From Lotus japonicus (taxonomy: Eukaryota; Streptophyta; Magnoliopsida; Fabales; Fabaceae), in assembly GCF_012489685.1 (NCBI RefSeq), contig NC_080043.1, forward strand, positions 14,998,223 to 15,062,222: a DNA stretch of 64,000 bases, in the 5' to 3' direction. Both the position numbers and the translations under genes were made by a program. Below, in pieces: positions 35,671 to 47,760 of the stretch. Positions within the stretch are counted from its first letter, which is position 1, and every line of letters begins with the position of its first letter. The notes under the pieces are model-generated. The model was not told the origin of the DNA, searched no databases, and was given only the letters and a program-made list of their open reading frames with translations.

Positions 35671-37538
35671 GGAAAGAATCCGAATAAAAAAGATTGGTGT
35701 ACATAAAAACAATATAATCCACTATTGGACACCTACATTTGTGATGGTTTTAGAACACCGAAAAGTGTATAAAAGGTTCGGAATCCAAAAGAACAAAAGC
35801 ATATAATAATTGCAAAAAAAAGAAAATTCATAGTGAAACACATATAAATCAATGAACCAACAAATCTATGAAATCATATACGAAAACCGGCAAAAATGTA
35901 TGGACAAATAGGTATTTATACCTATAATTTAAGCTTTACAGAAGATTGAATGTTTAAAAAAACTGAAGAATATTGAAGGTTTGAAAAAACTGAAGAATAT
36001 TGAAGGTCTCTTCAAAGGTTCTTAGGACCCCTATGTGAATGCATTGATTTTTATATTTAAGTTTAGTGAATAAATTTGGAATGCTAAAGGACAATGAGAT
36101 TGTTATGAAACGAACGGTCATGATTGAATATAGAAGAATAATTTGAATTTTTACCAAAATAATTATAGCCAAATTTTCAATGTATTATAATAAATTGTTA
36201 AATTATTATTTACCCTCAAGGTTGCGAAAACTTCTTCTTTACTATATCTAAAGAATGACCAAAATTCATTAAAAATTAAATTTAGATATAATATTAGTTA
36301 ACGGGTAAGAAATTATTTAATTTGTTAATGTATCAAAACTATTTTGTAGATAAGTTTTTGACCCGTGTCATTTTTTGTGTATTAGCATGTAATTTTTTAA
36401 AATTTATATTATTTTTGTTATGATTATTAAAATAGAGTTTCTAAATTAACATAATAAAATTAATTTTACTTAAGTATAAGAAAATATAAATTTGAATTTT
36501 TTTAGTTTTGCGATAAATGCGTTTGACTTTTTTAAGAAGCGTAATATTTATATTTCTTTGTTGTTGTTTTCTAAATATTGAATGATTTAATTTAGTTTTT
36601 ATATAAATATTTAACTTTTTTTTGTTTTGTGATGTCCTAACAAAACTTAACAGCCTTCATGAGTTTTAGAATGGAAAAATCAAATGAACACGCATGTTCT
36701 CCAAAAATCATCAAATTTAAATTTATCATAAAGGTAGAAGAATTAAAAAAAAAAAGAATAAATAATACTTGGAACTATTCATAGAAACTGAACCCTTGTC
36801 TATTGTTGTTTTTCCTTCCAAAGTTCCAGTGGGGTGCAGAGGAAAGAAGTCCAACACTTCTTGTTTACTACATTAAATGTTATGATATGAGATCCTTTGT
36901 TGCAGCATCATATACCATTTGGCCATTATAGAGACTTGACATGGGTACAACCTTCTCAGCATAACCTTTCATGGAATTCTATGTTTTTTTAATAGGATGA
37001 ACAAACAAACCAAAAGAACTCATTATAGTTTTCTGTGGTGCATAAATAAAGAAAATGATAAATGAAAAGAAGAACACATGTACCAAAACAAACAACATCC
37101 ATTCAAGGGCTATAGCAAAATATCCAAAGAAAAATAAGTAGAAGTTGTTGTCATTAAAAAGATCAACCTTATAATTTTTCAATTGAGCAAAGAGAAGTGT
37201 CTGCTTTCATTAACACAATCTTCCTTAGGTTTTGAAATATAACTTGGAAGATTGGATTGGTCAAAATAACTAACTTAAAAAAAAAGATTTCATTCTGATA
37301 TAGAATGATTGTATCAGTCCAAAATAGTTAGAATAGACACATTCAAAACATGATATTCATAACTGGAACCTATGAGCTAATAGACAAAAACAAAAACTAA
37401 TGAGGTGATATTAAAAGTGTATCTTTCATCATCATCATCCTTTTTTGGCACATATTTGCTTGGTTTATAAACTTTAAAAAATACTATATCATGAAATTCT
37501 ATATGAGGTAAACTTTTATAGCAACATAATGAGTTATG

Positions 37539-37578
<40 letters not shown>

Positions 37579-38220
37579 CATTTTTTAATTAAATTAAATA
37601 TACTTGAACAAATATGTCAGTTTGTGAAAGTAACTTTTTTTGGTAAAATAAATATCAATATAAATTATATGAAAAATGCATTAAAATAAATTAACATAAG
37701 TGCATCACCTGATGAGGTATCATGGTCTACATCTTCGTCTTCATCAGATAAAACATGATCGTGGTCGAAATTGTGTGAAGCTGCTTAGCAATTTATAAGG
37801 GGAGTTTATTTAAAATATGTTATAATTTAAATTTTCATGTCAGTGGAAAGTCAAGACACTTGAAGAATCAATATCCTAACCGAGATCTAAAAGATGCATG
37901 GAATGTCCCCCCCCCTTTTAACAATGCAATTGAGTTTCATCTTCGCTGATATCATTTTGAGTTAGACCACATATTGAATTATGTGTACTCTTTTTCCTAC
38001 CATAGGTTTTTATCCCATTTGAATTTTTCCTAGGAAGGTTTTAATGAGACACAACACTAAATGTAATTTCCTTGCTTCGGTTGATATTTTGAAAGGACTT
38101 ATCTATGAGAGGATTGTTCTCATGAAACATTTTTTATTAATAATACTCCATTTTGTTGTAAAAATAAAGCAATAATAAAAAACCTAGATTAAATTAAATG
38201 GTAGATACTTACTTCTTATA
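35671..38220. other. AT-rich, Helitron-derived or unassigned DNA
   Basis: No gene. Near 36369, TTTTTGACCCGTGTCATTTTT resembles the 3' region of Helitron D and may mark another decayed Helitron. A short TTA microsatellite is listed separately. Confidence 0.3.
37540..37577. repeat. (TTA)n microsatellite
   Basis: About 12 uninterrupted TTA units. Confidence 0.95.
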
Positions 38221-38223
38221 TCA

Positions 38224-38705
38224 TTGACATGATTTCTCCAAACCTGTGAATTTCGGTTTAGTGTCGAGGCCTTTACATGGGAGATACATATTGTTATGCT
38301 TTGATTTGCTGCATTGTTTTGTTCAAATATTTCCATTTAAAAGATTTTTTAGGGAATATATAAAAGCAATTTAGATAACCAAGCAACGACACAAAATAAC
38401 TGAATTTGTTTTGGAAACATACCATTTGGAATGTTAAGTTGTTGAGTACTTGCAGAAGTTCCTTCGTCGTTGACATGGTTTCTCTAAACCGGTGAATTTC
38501 TGCTTCGTGCCAAACCCTTTACATGGGAGATTCACAATGTTGTGTTTTGTTGTGGTATACAAATATTTACATTGAAAATATTTTTTAGAGAATATATAAA
38601 AACAATTTAATAAACAAACCACCAACACAACATAAATCAAATAAAAGTTATTTTACGGTTAGAAATGTTAGATTGTTGAAACCTCACAGAAGTTCCTTGA
38701 CTCGA
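38224..38705. repeat. Two-copy tandem repeat, period about 246 bp
   Basis: Copy 1 starts at 38224 (TTGACATGATTTCTCCAAAC) and copy 2 at 38470 (TTGACATGGTTTCTCTAAAC). Both include TTTACATGGGAGAT, an AATATATAAAA block and GAAGTTCCTT at the end. No conserved reading frame between copies. It lies upstream of the Helitron 3' end at 39405. Confidence 0.8.
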
Positions 38706-39405
38706 TTGATTTGATTCTATGTTAGAATTAGGCATTATATGATAATGGTGGATTCATGAATGTTAAACTTATAGAAAAATTGGATAAGAAAAAAGAAAGA
38801 ATTAAAAAATTGATATGTACGAAACTTACTTGTGTCGTTGGTCGAAGATCCATAATTTGATGAATTATGCTTGTGATTTTCATCTTTCAGCCTCATTTAG
38901 AGGGCGATAAACAATGATTCTTTTGCAAACCAAGTTATCTATTTTTGAGACTGAGGTATATGCAACAACGCGAAAGGGTGAGAAATCATTTTAGAGATAA
39001 AGATTTTTGAGTGGGAAATTGTGTGTTGAGATGAAGACTTTTTTGTTATTTATATAGGAAGCAAATGGGAATGGAGTTATAGAAGTAGAACTGTTTGAAA
39101 TGTTTTTATTGTACTTTTCCCCTTGACAAGGTCCATCTTTTCTTAAAACAAAATTGGTGTTGTGGATTGAAGTGAAAGATTCATGTTTTGATTGTTTGGG
39201 TTACTTTTGGTTTCAGAGACATGGTGAGCATCTTTAAGGTATCCCAATGGTATGTTTTGTTTCAGAATCCTTCTCCCCACCATCAACCTCTTCGTCCCGC
39301 AACATAATAAATTCAAACGAACACGCATAATCACATTTATGATTAATTGATGTATCAAATACAATAGACATATTTCCGTGCGTTGCACGGGAAAAAAAAC
39401 ACTAG
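38706..39405 (+). mobile_element. Helitron C: 3' portion, terminus at 39405
   Basis: The + strand has the hairpin CCGTGCGTTGCACGG (39376-39390), an A-rich spacer and terminal CTAG (39402-39405) followed by T. The orientation is opposite to Helitrons A, B and D. The 5' end was not identified; it lies left of this segment and probably takes in the tandem repeat at 38224-38705. No Rep/helicase seen. Confidence 0.6.
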
Positions 39406-39865
39406 TAATTTAATATATTATGAACATGTGGCTTCCACACCAAAAGGGTGGAAATGCAAAGTTATGCATTGTGAGTGCGACCAATCATATATTATATCAG
39501 CATGGCTATTAAATAAACAAGTCTTTACTTTGATTGCTCCCCGTATGCGGGTTTATTCGGCTTGTATAAATGATCATATAAAAATAGTAGATTAAATCAC
39601 TCTAATTCTAATTTTAATATTTAAAATAAATGAGATATTCATTCTATTGGCTTTTTTTTCCGGTCTTTTTAAATTATATTGTTCCTAAAAAAAAACTATG
39701 TGTAGCCACCTATATCTGACTAGGATTATAAATATATATTACCATCTTTGTGCTGATGATTGGATAAAAAAAATTCAAAAATGGTCTATGACATAACAAT
39801 GACTATTTTTAATCAAACAAATTTTTAATGACCGAAAAACTATAATTTTTGTTACAGAAACCATA

Positions 39866-40430
39866 GTTTTAAGACACAGCTTGGACCGATCGGTTGGACC
39901 GGGACTAGGTGACCTGACCGGTCTGAGCCTCACTTCACTTCAGATCGGATGTGCATTCAACTCGACTGGACCCGTTTTTAACCGGCCGGTTCAATGATAA
40001 ACTCGGTGACTCAGCCGGTTTTTGGTCAGATCGGCGAGTCACCGGTTTTATTTTTTTAATTTTTTTTAAATCTGTTGTTAATGGGCCAGGCATGTGAGGC
40101 CCAATTAGACTAGAGTAGAGCATGCTAATTATTATTCAATATAGTGGCCTTTCATTATTTTTTAAAATTCTTTTAGTGAGCTTTTTTTCGAGCACGGGAC
40201 CTGTTGGAAATAATAGAAAACATGTACCACTAGACCATGAAGCTATTTGATTATTATACATGTTTTTTAAAATTTATACCTTAACGTAACATTGCAATGG
40301 ATATTTCTACAATATTTTAATATAGATCGAGTCAAGCAGTCCGCCCATTAACCCACTGGTCCGAACAGTGACTCACTGACTCAGTATCTCGACCGAGTTG
40401 ACCACCAATCCGAATCTTAAAACACTGACA
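39866..40430. mobile_element. Non-autonomous DNA element, GGTTGGACC-rich ends
   Basis: The left part (GTTTTAAGACACAGC then many GACCGGT/CGGTT motifs) and right part (CGAATCTTAAAACACTG) are imperfect inverted ends with repeated CGACT/GGTC motifs in both orientations. Likely hAT-related; the TSD is unclear (AAACCA appears on both sides). A diverged relative lies at 52260-52557. Confidence 0.5.
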
Positions 40431-40943
40431 TAAACCATTTTAAATTAGGTGCGTAAGTCATGCACGAAAAATAACCCTATAAAAATACTAATGTTGGAAA
40501 AATAGCTGTAATGCATCAGGCACTTAAAATTTACGCATATCATGAACCATATGCATAGTTCACTATTCTTATACCCAAGGGAAGTGACATTTATATAATA
40601 ATTCTGATAAGTGCATGTCATTTATATGTTGACATTATGAGCTCATGACTTTGTAAGTCTAGGCTAGAAGCCAATACGTAGTTTGTTTTGTGTAATATAA
40701 AATAAATCAAAGTTAAACATATGATATATCAGTTAATCTTATATATGTTCCGATCCTTGCCATTATATACAATCACTACGCTTTACAATACATATCTTGT
40801 GGGAAAATGTTGGCGCACTAATCTTCCTTTTAATTACACAAACTATACGTTTATGATTTATGTTAAAAAAATACTACTCCTATCGTACAAAAGCAGGACA
40901 AACCATTATTGTTAACCTGGGGCATGCAAACTATGGACTAATG

Positions 40944-41556
40944 CAGTGGCGGCTTCAACAAAAATTTATGGGCAGCTCAAATAAATTTAAATATATAAAT
41001 TTTGAAATATTTTACTAACACCAAAAAAATATTTCACAAAGAATCAAAAGTCATTAGTTTAAGTACATAAATATGTTAATTCATATATTGATATCATATA
41101 ATAAATAAAAATAACATAAAGTGTTGCTAACAATAATGAAATAACTAAATTTCCTTACATAAAATATTAGTATTATATTTATTTTTATAAGCTTGTTTTG
41201 TTGGGTAAGTCCCTACTCTTTCTACTTTTTCTAGTACTGTGACTTTTTAAAAAAAAAAATTGGTATTGTGACGCTGACATAAGTTTTATTAGTTTTATAT
41301 TTTTTTTGTACTAAATTGCTCTCACAATTTAAACCCTTGTGTGATGAAGGTTAAATATATTTTCAGAAAAGAGGCTCCTGAGGATCAAACACTCAACATA
41401 TAATTTAAACAACAACTTTTTATCATTGCAATTAACACTTGTTAGGTAATATATATGATTTTTACAGTATAATATATCCTATATACTAAAAGTTTTTTTG
41501 GCCAAATCTCTGAGGGAGTTACAGCTCCCCTATGTCCACCAAAAGGTCCGCCACAG
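40944..41556. mobile_element. Non-autonomous hAT element with 8-bp TSD
   Basis: A 613-bp element with ends CAGTGGCGGCTTC and GGTCCGCCACAG, flanked by a perfect 8-bp duplication GACTAATG (40936-40943 and 41557-41564). Interior AT-rich and non-coding. Ends and TSD are classic for hAT. Confidence 0.92.
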
Positions 41557-41564
41557 GACTAATG

Positions 41565-42170
41565 CATGTTGTCTGAGATAGGGTGGATCAAATGGCGAAA
41601 AAAATTTCGTGTGGTATGTATTGCTTGAACACTCTGTTTGTCTCTAGTGAAAATAGAAGGAATAATAATGGGTGGAAGGACTAAAATAAAATAAGGGTGG
41701 TGTTGACACCAAAATATTGGGTAATGAGTAATGGCTAGGTCACTTCTGCTGAATATATAAAAGTTAGTTGATGATCATGGCCTAAGTTATTAGCTGTTTT
41801 GAACGCTTAAGTGATTAAAAGACGACCAACATGGAAGAGCTTTGCATCTAGCTAGGTTGGATTTCTAAACAAGTAATCATATCGATACCTAGGAACGAAG
41901 ATATTAAATTAATGCTATTAAGATCGCTCTACTTCCTCTTTAATTTATCACCTTCTTGGTTGGGAGGTTCCCCTCATTCTCCTTCTTTATTTGGTTTCGA
42001 GCCTAGGGGTGTACCTTGTCCATGGAGATCTATTTATTCAAATCCTAAGTTTTACAGCGTTGGGATTTGAGAGTTTACTTAGACATTTTTGGTCTATGCT
42101 TGAAAATATTGTGGCTAAAAGCAACCTCCACAGTTTTTTAGCTTTGGAATATGCTAGTGTGGCCTATTGT
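41565..42170. other. Gene-free stretch
   Basis: Short ORFs without family resemblance; no bounded repeat. Confidence 0.35.
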
Positions 42171-42174
42171 AATA

Positions 42175-42530
42175 AGCCACAATTTTTTAGTTTAGACCCC
42201 ACTTCATTAACAACCGCTGCTGAACAGGCCAATGGTTTCATCATGTAGTTAATTACAACAGTTATCTTTTAAGCTACGGTTTATTACCTCTTGTATGTTG
42301 TATACCTTTGGTTTGTTTCATACAACGGTTATGCAATTGCTTCTTTATGCCATGGTTTTATAATGTTTCTTTAAACTTCAATTTATCAATCGTTGCTTAC
42401 TCGTCTAAGTCCACTATAAGCCACAGGTCAAAGCTTAGTAACCGTTGCTGAACCGTTTTAGGCAATGGAGACATCTAGGCAACAATTATAATGTAGACTG
42501 TGTAATATATTTACGAAACACCATTGAAAG
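42175..42530. repeat. Array of GCAACGGTT-like motifs, possible CACTA subterminal remnant
   Basis: Diverged motifs such as CAACCGCTGC, CAACGGTTATGC, AACCGTTGCTGAACCGTT and their near-complements recur every 30-60 bases. This resembles subterminal repeats of CACTA elements, but no CACTA terminus was seen. Confidence 0.3.
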
Positions 42531-42879
42531 GGTTATAAGTGGGATGAGTTATGGTTGTCCCTCACCCCGCCCTAAGCAACAGGGTTAGCCCAAAATGTGC
42601 TAGCCAAGCTTAAAGAAACAAATTACATCTGATACCTTGAACTTAAAATAATTACAATTAATATAACCCATAATAGCAAAGAATTCTTGCAGTGTATTGG
42701 AGAAGAAAGAGCGGCGCGGCCTTGCTCAACTAAAGCGGTGGCGATCAGGGCCATATCTGTGAATTTTTGTTGGACGGATAAAACAAAATAATGAAAATTC
42801 GTAATCAATAAGTATTTTTTTTGAAAGCAAGAAGTTTATTCAAATACATAAAGCTTGAGAACATCTTTCTCAAGTACGA

Positions 42880-43376
42880 AATTCCAAACAATAATAACAA
42901 AGACATAAAGTCCCAAAGGGGAATCACCCTACCACAATATGTTTTAGCCAAAAATCAGTATTATGATTTGATTCCCTATAAATATGAACCACCCATATAC
43001 AATAAGCCTCAAGCGTAATGAAATCAATCAAATTGAGATTATTTAACCGTTTTCAATGTCTATTCGACTTACAAAAAAACTCATCCAACCGCTAGGGATG
43101 AATCATTCTCAATCAGAATATGGCCCAATATGAACTTCTGACAAAACAATAAGGCATTTGATATTTTCTTTACCTCTGCTTCATATGCCCACAACTCTGA
43201 CCTTGCTTTGGAGGAAAAAACACAAATTTTATTCTCACTATTTTGAAACACCCTCTATACCAGTCAGCCCCGAAGTACCTATAGAAGATCTACCAACATC
43301 AAATTTCAGCACACTGAATAGGGGAGGGAAACACTTATTCTCCCGCTTCCTCACATCTGAGTGGAATGTGGAATAA
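42880..43376 (-). pseudogene. LINE-type RNase H-like fragment
   Basis: Minus-strand translation gives LKFDVGRSSIGTSGLTGIEG, VFQNSENKICVFSSKARSEL, WAYEAEVKKISNAL and HILIENDSSLAVGW. After a frame change comes RLNNLNLIDFI and VVHIYRESNHNTDFW. This is the RNase H layout (KFNVDG, GIGGVLRN, AE..AL, ESDS, R..N..AD) of plant LINE or related proteins. The first catalytic Asp region reads DVGRS and the frame is broken. No RT or poly-A is adjacent. Confidence 0.65.
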
Positions 43377-44460
43377 AGTTTGGAACTTTTAACTAGCTAT
43401 AACCCTTTTTGCATAATTAAGTGCTGAATTGGGAATAAATCTGAGCAGAAAAAGCTCGTTAAAGATGTTGGGTTTTAATTGATGGATGGGAGAAAGTGTG
43501 GCTATTTTGGGTTCTTATTTATGGGTTTTATTTGAATTTTGGATTTTTTGGATTCTTCTGGGTTTAGGTTTGAAGATGATTTAGATGATAGAAGAAGAAG
43601 ATGAAGGTGAAGAACAATAGAAATGTTTCTTTATTTTTTAATTTATTTGTTGACTTAATTGCACTTTTGGCCCTTATAACTATTAGTGTTTGTCAGTTAA
43701 AATGTGTCACATCAGAAAAAATCGTTAGAAATTGATGGAAGGACCAAGACTTTTGATAAAGGGTAATGTCGGGGGCTAAGAGTGTTATTTTAAAGTTTAA
43801 GAACTCTGTTTGAACAAAAGGAATTCGTGATAGACCAAAAGTGCTTTAAAATCTTTTAAATTTCAAAATGTAAGGTCCACATGAATTCTCTCTCAAGAGG
43901 AACAAATGTGTAATGATGAAAAAACAATGAAGACTCGGACACAACAACAATGCTTGATGACAAAACAACAAAGCTCTTAAAGAAGATCAACGTGAAGAAT
44001 GAGAATGACTAAAAAAATACAAGAAGCGTCAAACTACAAAGAGAAAAGCAAATTGAAGCACTCAAAACCAACTCAACAAATGTTTTAATATGGCATCGTC
44101 TAATGGCATCGCCTATACTACTATGGTCTCATCCTACTAGTCTAAGATGCAATTGATTACGGTTTGGATTGTCTAGAAGCCTCATCGTGTCACAACTACA
44201 ATGATCCAAAAAGAAAGAGAAAGATGATCAGTGAAGAGACATGGGATAAAGTCTTATAAGATTGTAACGTATAAGTTACTTGAAAATATTTAATCCATTG
44301 CCACAACCACCTCCTCTACCACCACTACTTTCTACCACTACTACCACTGTCATCATCACTGCCACTACCACCTCCATCATTACCACCACCCTCCACCAAA
44401 CATACGATTGTACTAATTTATATGATATGATAAGTTATACAATGTATTACCAAACGATGT
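43377..44460. other. Gene-free stretch with a small LTR-free inverted element and CCACC repeats
   Basis: 43655-43860 begins CTTAATTGCACTTTTGGCCC and ends GACCAAAAGTGC, imperfect inverted ends like the Mutator-type family at 22600-31450. 44283-44400 is CCACCACTA-type low-complexity DNA preceded by TATAAGTTACTTGAAAATAT, matching the interior of the element at 44868-45594. Confidence 0.4.
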
Positions 44461-44466
44461 ATAATA

Positions 44467-44776
44467 CTCCCTTCATTTCTAATTATAAGGCCCCTTAGAG
44501 AAACTTCAATGTTCTTTTATATAAGACCCCAACTTTATTTTAGAAACACTTATTAATCTTTTCCATATATACCCTTGCATTTATTAAACTCTTGTAATTT
44601 CAAAGTTGTGATTATTACTAGTAACTAATTCTCTTTAAAACTACCCAATACATTAATTAAGGTGGATGTAGAATATTGTATAAACTTCTTAAAAGCCAAT
44701 ACATTATTAATCTCACTACTTATTTTCTTAACATGAAATTGTCTCAATGAGGGCTTATAATTAGGTTGATGGCGTG
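44467..44776. mobile_element. Diverged Stowaway-like MITE
   Basis: CTCCCTTCATTTCTAATTAT at left pairs imperfectly with ATAATTAGGTTGATGGCG at right over about 25 bp, with TA at both flanks. Same style as 15272-15567 but older. Confidence 0.65.
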
Positions 44777-44867
44777 TATTAAAATTTTATTAGGTGATCA
44801 TATCCTAACCTCACGCCTAATACTACCAGACCTTACACTATACAACATATGAAACGGAATATTCTTA

Positions 44868-45594
44868 GGGCTCGTTTGGTATGACGTGTTAGAGATTATA
44901 GTATAAGCTTATACAATACATTATAAACTTATTCATTGTTGATGTTAATATTGTATTCTATAAGTTTATCTATCAATTCACTCTTATACATTAAAAGGAT
45001 GAATTATTAATCCACCCTATATATAAGGCTTGATAAGAGTGTAATGTATATATAAGTTACATGAAAATATTTATCCACCACCACCCTCCACCATCGCCAG
45101 ATTAAAAAAAAGACCTACACCATTGCCACCACCGCCTCCATCGCCACCACTAACGCCGCCTCCACCACTGCCACCACCATTGTTTCCGCCAGCACCATTA
45201 CACTTTGCCACCAATCCCATCATCACCAACACCACTACTGTCGCAGCCAACCCGAACCACCACCGCCCTACATCACTGCCACCACCTCTCTCCATTGATG
45301 CCACCACTGCAATCGCCACAACCACCGCCCTCCATCTTCACCACCATCACCACGACCGTTGCTGCCACCTAAGCTGCCACCAACATCTTTGCCACTACTA
45401 TCCTTATTTTTATACTATATCTATCATTACTTAATATTTCCAAAAACTTATAAGTATATTAATTTGAACGAATTGAAGTGCATGACCAAACACTATATCA
45501 TATTAAGTTTTTATCAGATCTCATACTATCAGATCTAATACCATCATGTTTTATACTATCAGACTTTATACTATATAATATACAAAACGAGTCT
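44868..45594. mobile_element. PIF/Harbinger-like non-autonomous element with TTA TSD
   Basis: A 727-bp element with ends GGGCTCGTTTGGTAT and ATACAAAACGAGTCT, flanked by TTA on both sides (44865-44867 and 45595-45597). The interior has a CCACCA-rich block (45075-45370) giving spurious Pro- and Gly-rich ORFs, plus TATACTATCAGA repeats near the right end. Confidence 0.7.
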
Positions 45595-45599
45595 TTAGA

Positions 45600-46690
45600 C
45601 TAAGTAGTCAGTTAGTTAGTTCGTTAGCATGCGATTGTTGGTTAGAGCAAGTCATTAACAGTTACATTAACTAGTTTCATATACAGAGAATAATTAATTG
45701 AACTAATCAGAAATTCAATACAGACCATTCCTCAAGCAAACTTGCTCTCATGCATTTTCTCTTGAGTTGGCTCTCTTATGCTGCAAAGAATAAGTACCAA
45801 TGCACCCACAAGAAAAATAAATTCACACAATGCCGAAACGAAAAGATTACAAAAAATGAATGAACGTCCAAAACATGTACATGTATAATACCCTCCACCG
45901 GTATGAAAATTATATTCCTTCTTCTTTAATCGTGTCTGCAGGACTTGTTCTTCGTCCCCATGATAGTTTACAGCAAATGGAAATGGAAGATAAAGCAGTG
46001 CATAGAAAGTGCTGTCATCTACATTAAGCACGATGAGACCACTCCACTTTCAGAAATCCATTTACAGTGTGGGATAGCTTCATGCCTGTCGTAATGGTGC
46101 CGGCAACGTCCCACTGGATATGACACATAACAACTTCTTATTCATATGACTGATGAACCTCTTATGGAAAGGATATAATATTTTTTCAAATGCGTGAGGG
46201 TGTTTGGGATTGGATTGTTTCGGCTTTAACGTAAAATAAAATTCAAGCTGATCAAATTTAGTTTGTTTAATTTATTTTGAAACATAGTTTATTTAATTAA
46301 TTTTACTCAATTTTAATTTTTTTTTAATAAATTTAAATTAACCCCATCCGATTAAAGTCAAAATAACTTGGTTAGGGCCATTGAAAATTGCTATATAAAA
46401 TTTCTATATTTATTTTTTACCTGCATATATTATTATATTTTATGTGTACAATTTTGAATTTTATGTTAACATAAGTAAAAAAGAGTCATACGTTCTTCAA
46501 TTATTTTATATAGTAGTTGATTTTATTTTGATGTTGAAATAATATAATAGTTGATCGAATAAAATTGTTCTGAACTAATGAATATATACTCATACTTTCT
46601 GGCTCTCACGTTGTTGGTCATTGTTTTGACTGATCATTAAGTCATAAAGCCTAATAACATCTCATATGACCCAACGAATTTGCATTTAAG
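45600..46690. other. Gene-free stretch
   Basis: No supported gene or bounded repeat. Confidence 0.35.
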
Positions 46691-47240
46691 CAACTGTAAT
46701 GAGGGCGGATTGGATGATGAGTTAACAAATAAACATATTATCTTAACCAGAGTTTAAGTGGCCGCACGACGATCGAGATATAGCGAGTAAAGTAAGGTGG
46801 CTCAGAGCTAACTGTGCGCTCAGAAGCACCTTTATAAGGACATCTCTTGGACCTGCAGATGCAACAACAACACACCCTGAGTCTAAAAGTACAGGTGTGG
46901 TCATTCATTTCCGCAAATCCTAAATTTTTCTAAGACTCTGAGATTCTCTCATTGTTCTCTCACTGACTTGAGCATTTGAGTGTCTTCAGCAGATACCACA
47001 CGTCGTGGCCCAACAATTCCATCGTGCACCTAACGCCACTCTAGGATGTGCTCCGCCGGAGAGACTAAAGGGAAATTCCAACTCTTGCACTAGGAAGAAT
47101 AGTCATCTCGGCCGCATATGGCCATCGCGACACATATATGTAAGCGATCACTTTAACTCGACCTCAGTTTGGCATGCAAAATTTACAGCTTCAAACAACA
47201 ATACACCTCAAACATTTAGCACTCCATTGCTATAAATACA
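46690..47240 (+). mobile_element. Possible Gypsy-type LTR end and leader remnant
   Basis: GCATTTGAGTGTCTTCAGCA (46971-46990) followed by GTCGTGGCCCAACAATTCC resembles the LTR 3' end and primer-site region of legume Gypsy elements. Upstream is CAGCAC-rich transcribed-LTR-like sequence with TTTATAAGGACAT. No gag or pol survives; boundaries not resolved. Confidence 0.3.
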
Positions 47241-47379
47241 GGTTTAATCACTTTGTAACAAATATAACTCATTTTCTCACGTATTTTCCTCTCCTTGCTT
47301 CGCTTGGACATTCAAAACACCATTGTGGTTGTCGCCTAGCACCAACACATCTAGAATCTGAGGTAGTTTCTACTAGGGT

Positions 47380-47760
47380 TGTCCAAGGTGAATCGGCCCG
47401 AACCAGACCCACCAAAAGAGCTTTGAAATCGGGTCGGTCGGGCCGAAAAACAGTTTTAGGGTGAAAAACAATTTCAGGTGCTTTGAACCGGTCGGTTTCA
47501 GTTTGAGTTCCAGACCAACCGAACCAGTTTTTCTCAACAAAAAAAAAGTCTAGCCCAGGGCCAATCTGCACTCAGCCCCAGTGACCGTGGTAATATGGTC
47601 GTCTAATACAACGGTTAACATTAAGAACCATGGTAATAGTTCACATCTTTAACTGTGGTAATAGGCATCCATTATTAATTTTTATTGATTTCCTCTATTC
47701 CACGGTTCAACCACGAACAGTGGTAATAGATCTTTGTTTTTTTCTTCTCTGCTCATAATG
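47380..47760. repeat. Decayed DNA-element fragments
   Basis: 47390-47550 has GGTCGGTCGG / CCGAACC motifs in both orientations, like hAT-type subterminal repeats. 47585-47735 has five copies of a motif close to CCGTGGTAATAG, like CACTA subterminal repeats. No termini fixed. Confidence 0.35.

Noticed and set aside
37540..37577. CRISPR-like or other functional repeat array
   Set aside because: Simple TTA microsatellite; no CRISPR-type arrays exist here, as expected for a plant.
42623..43376. Host RNase H gene
   Set aside because: Frame broken and active-site Asp region altered; pattern is that of LINE-derived RNase H.
45071..45434. Pro-rich ORF on + and Gly-rich ORF on -
   Set aside because: Composition artefact of a CCACCA-rich block inside a PIF/Harbinger-like element.
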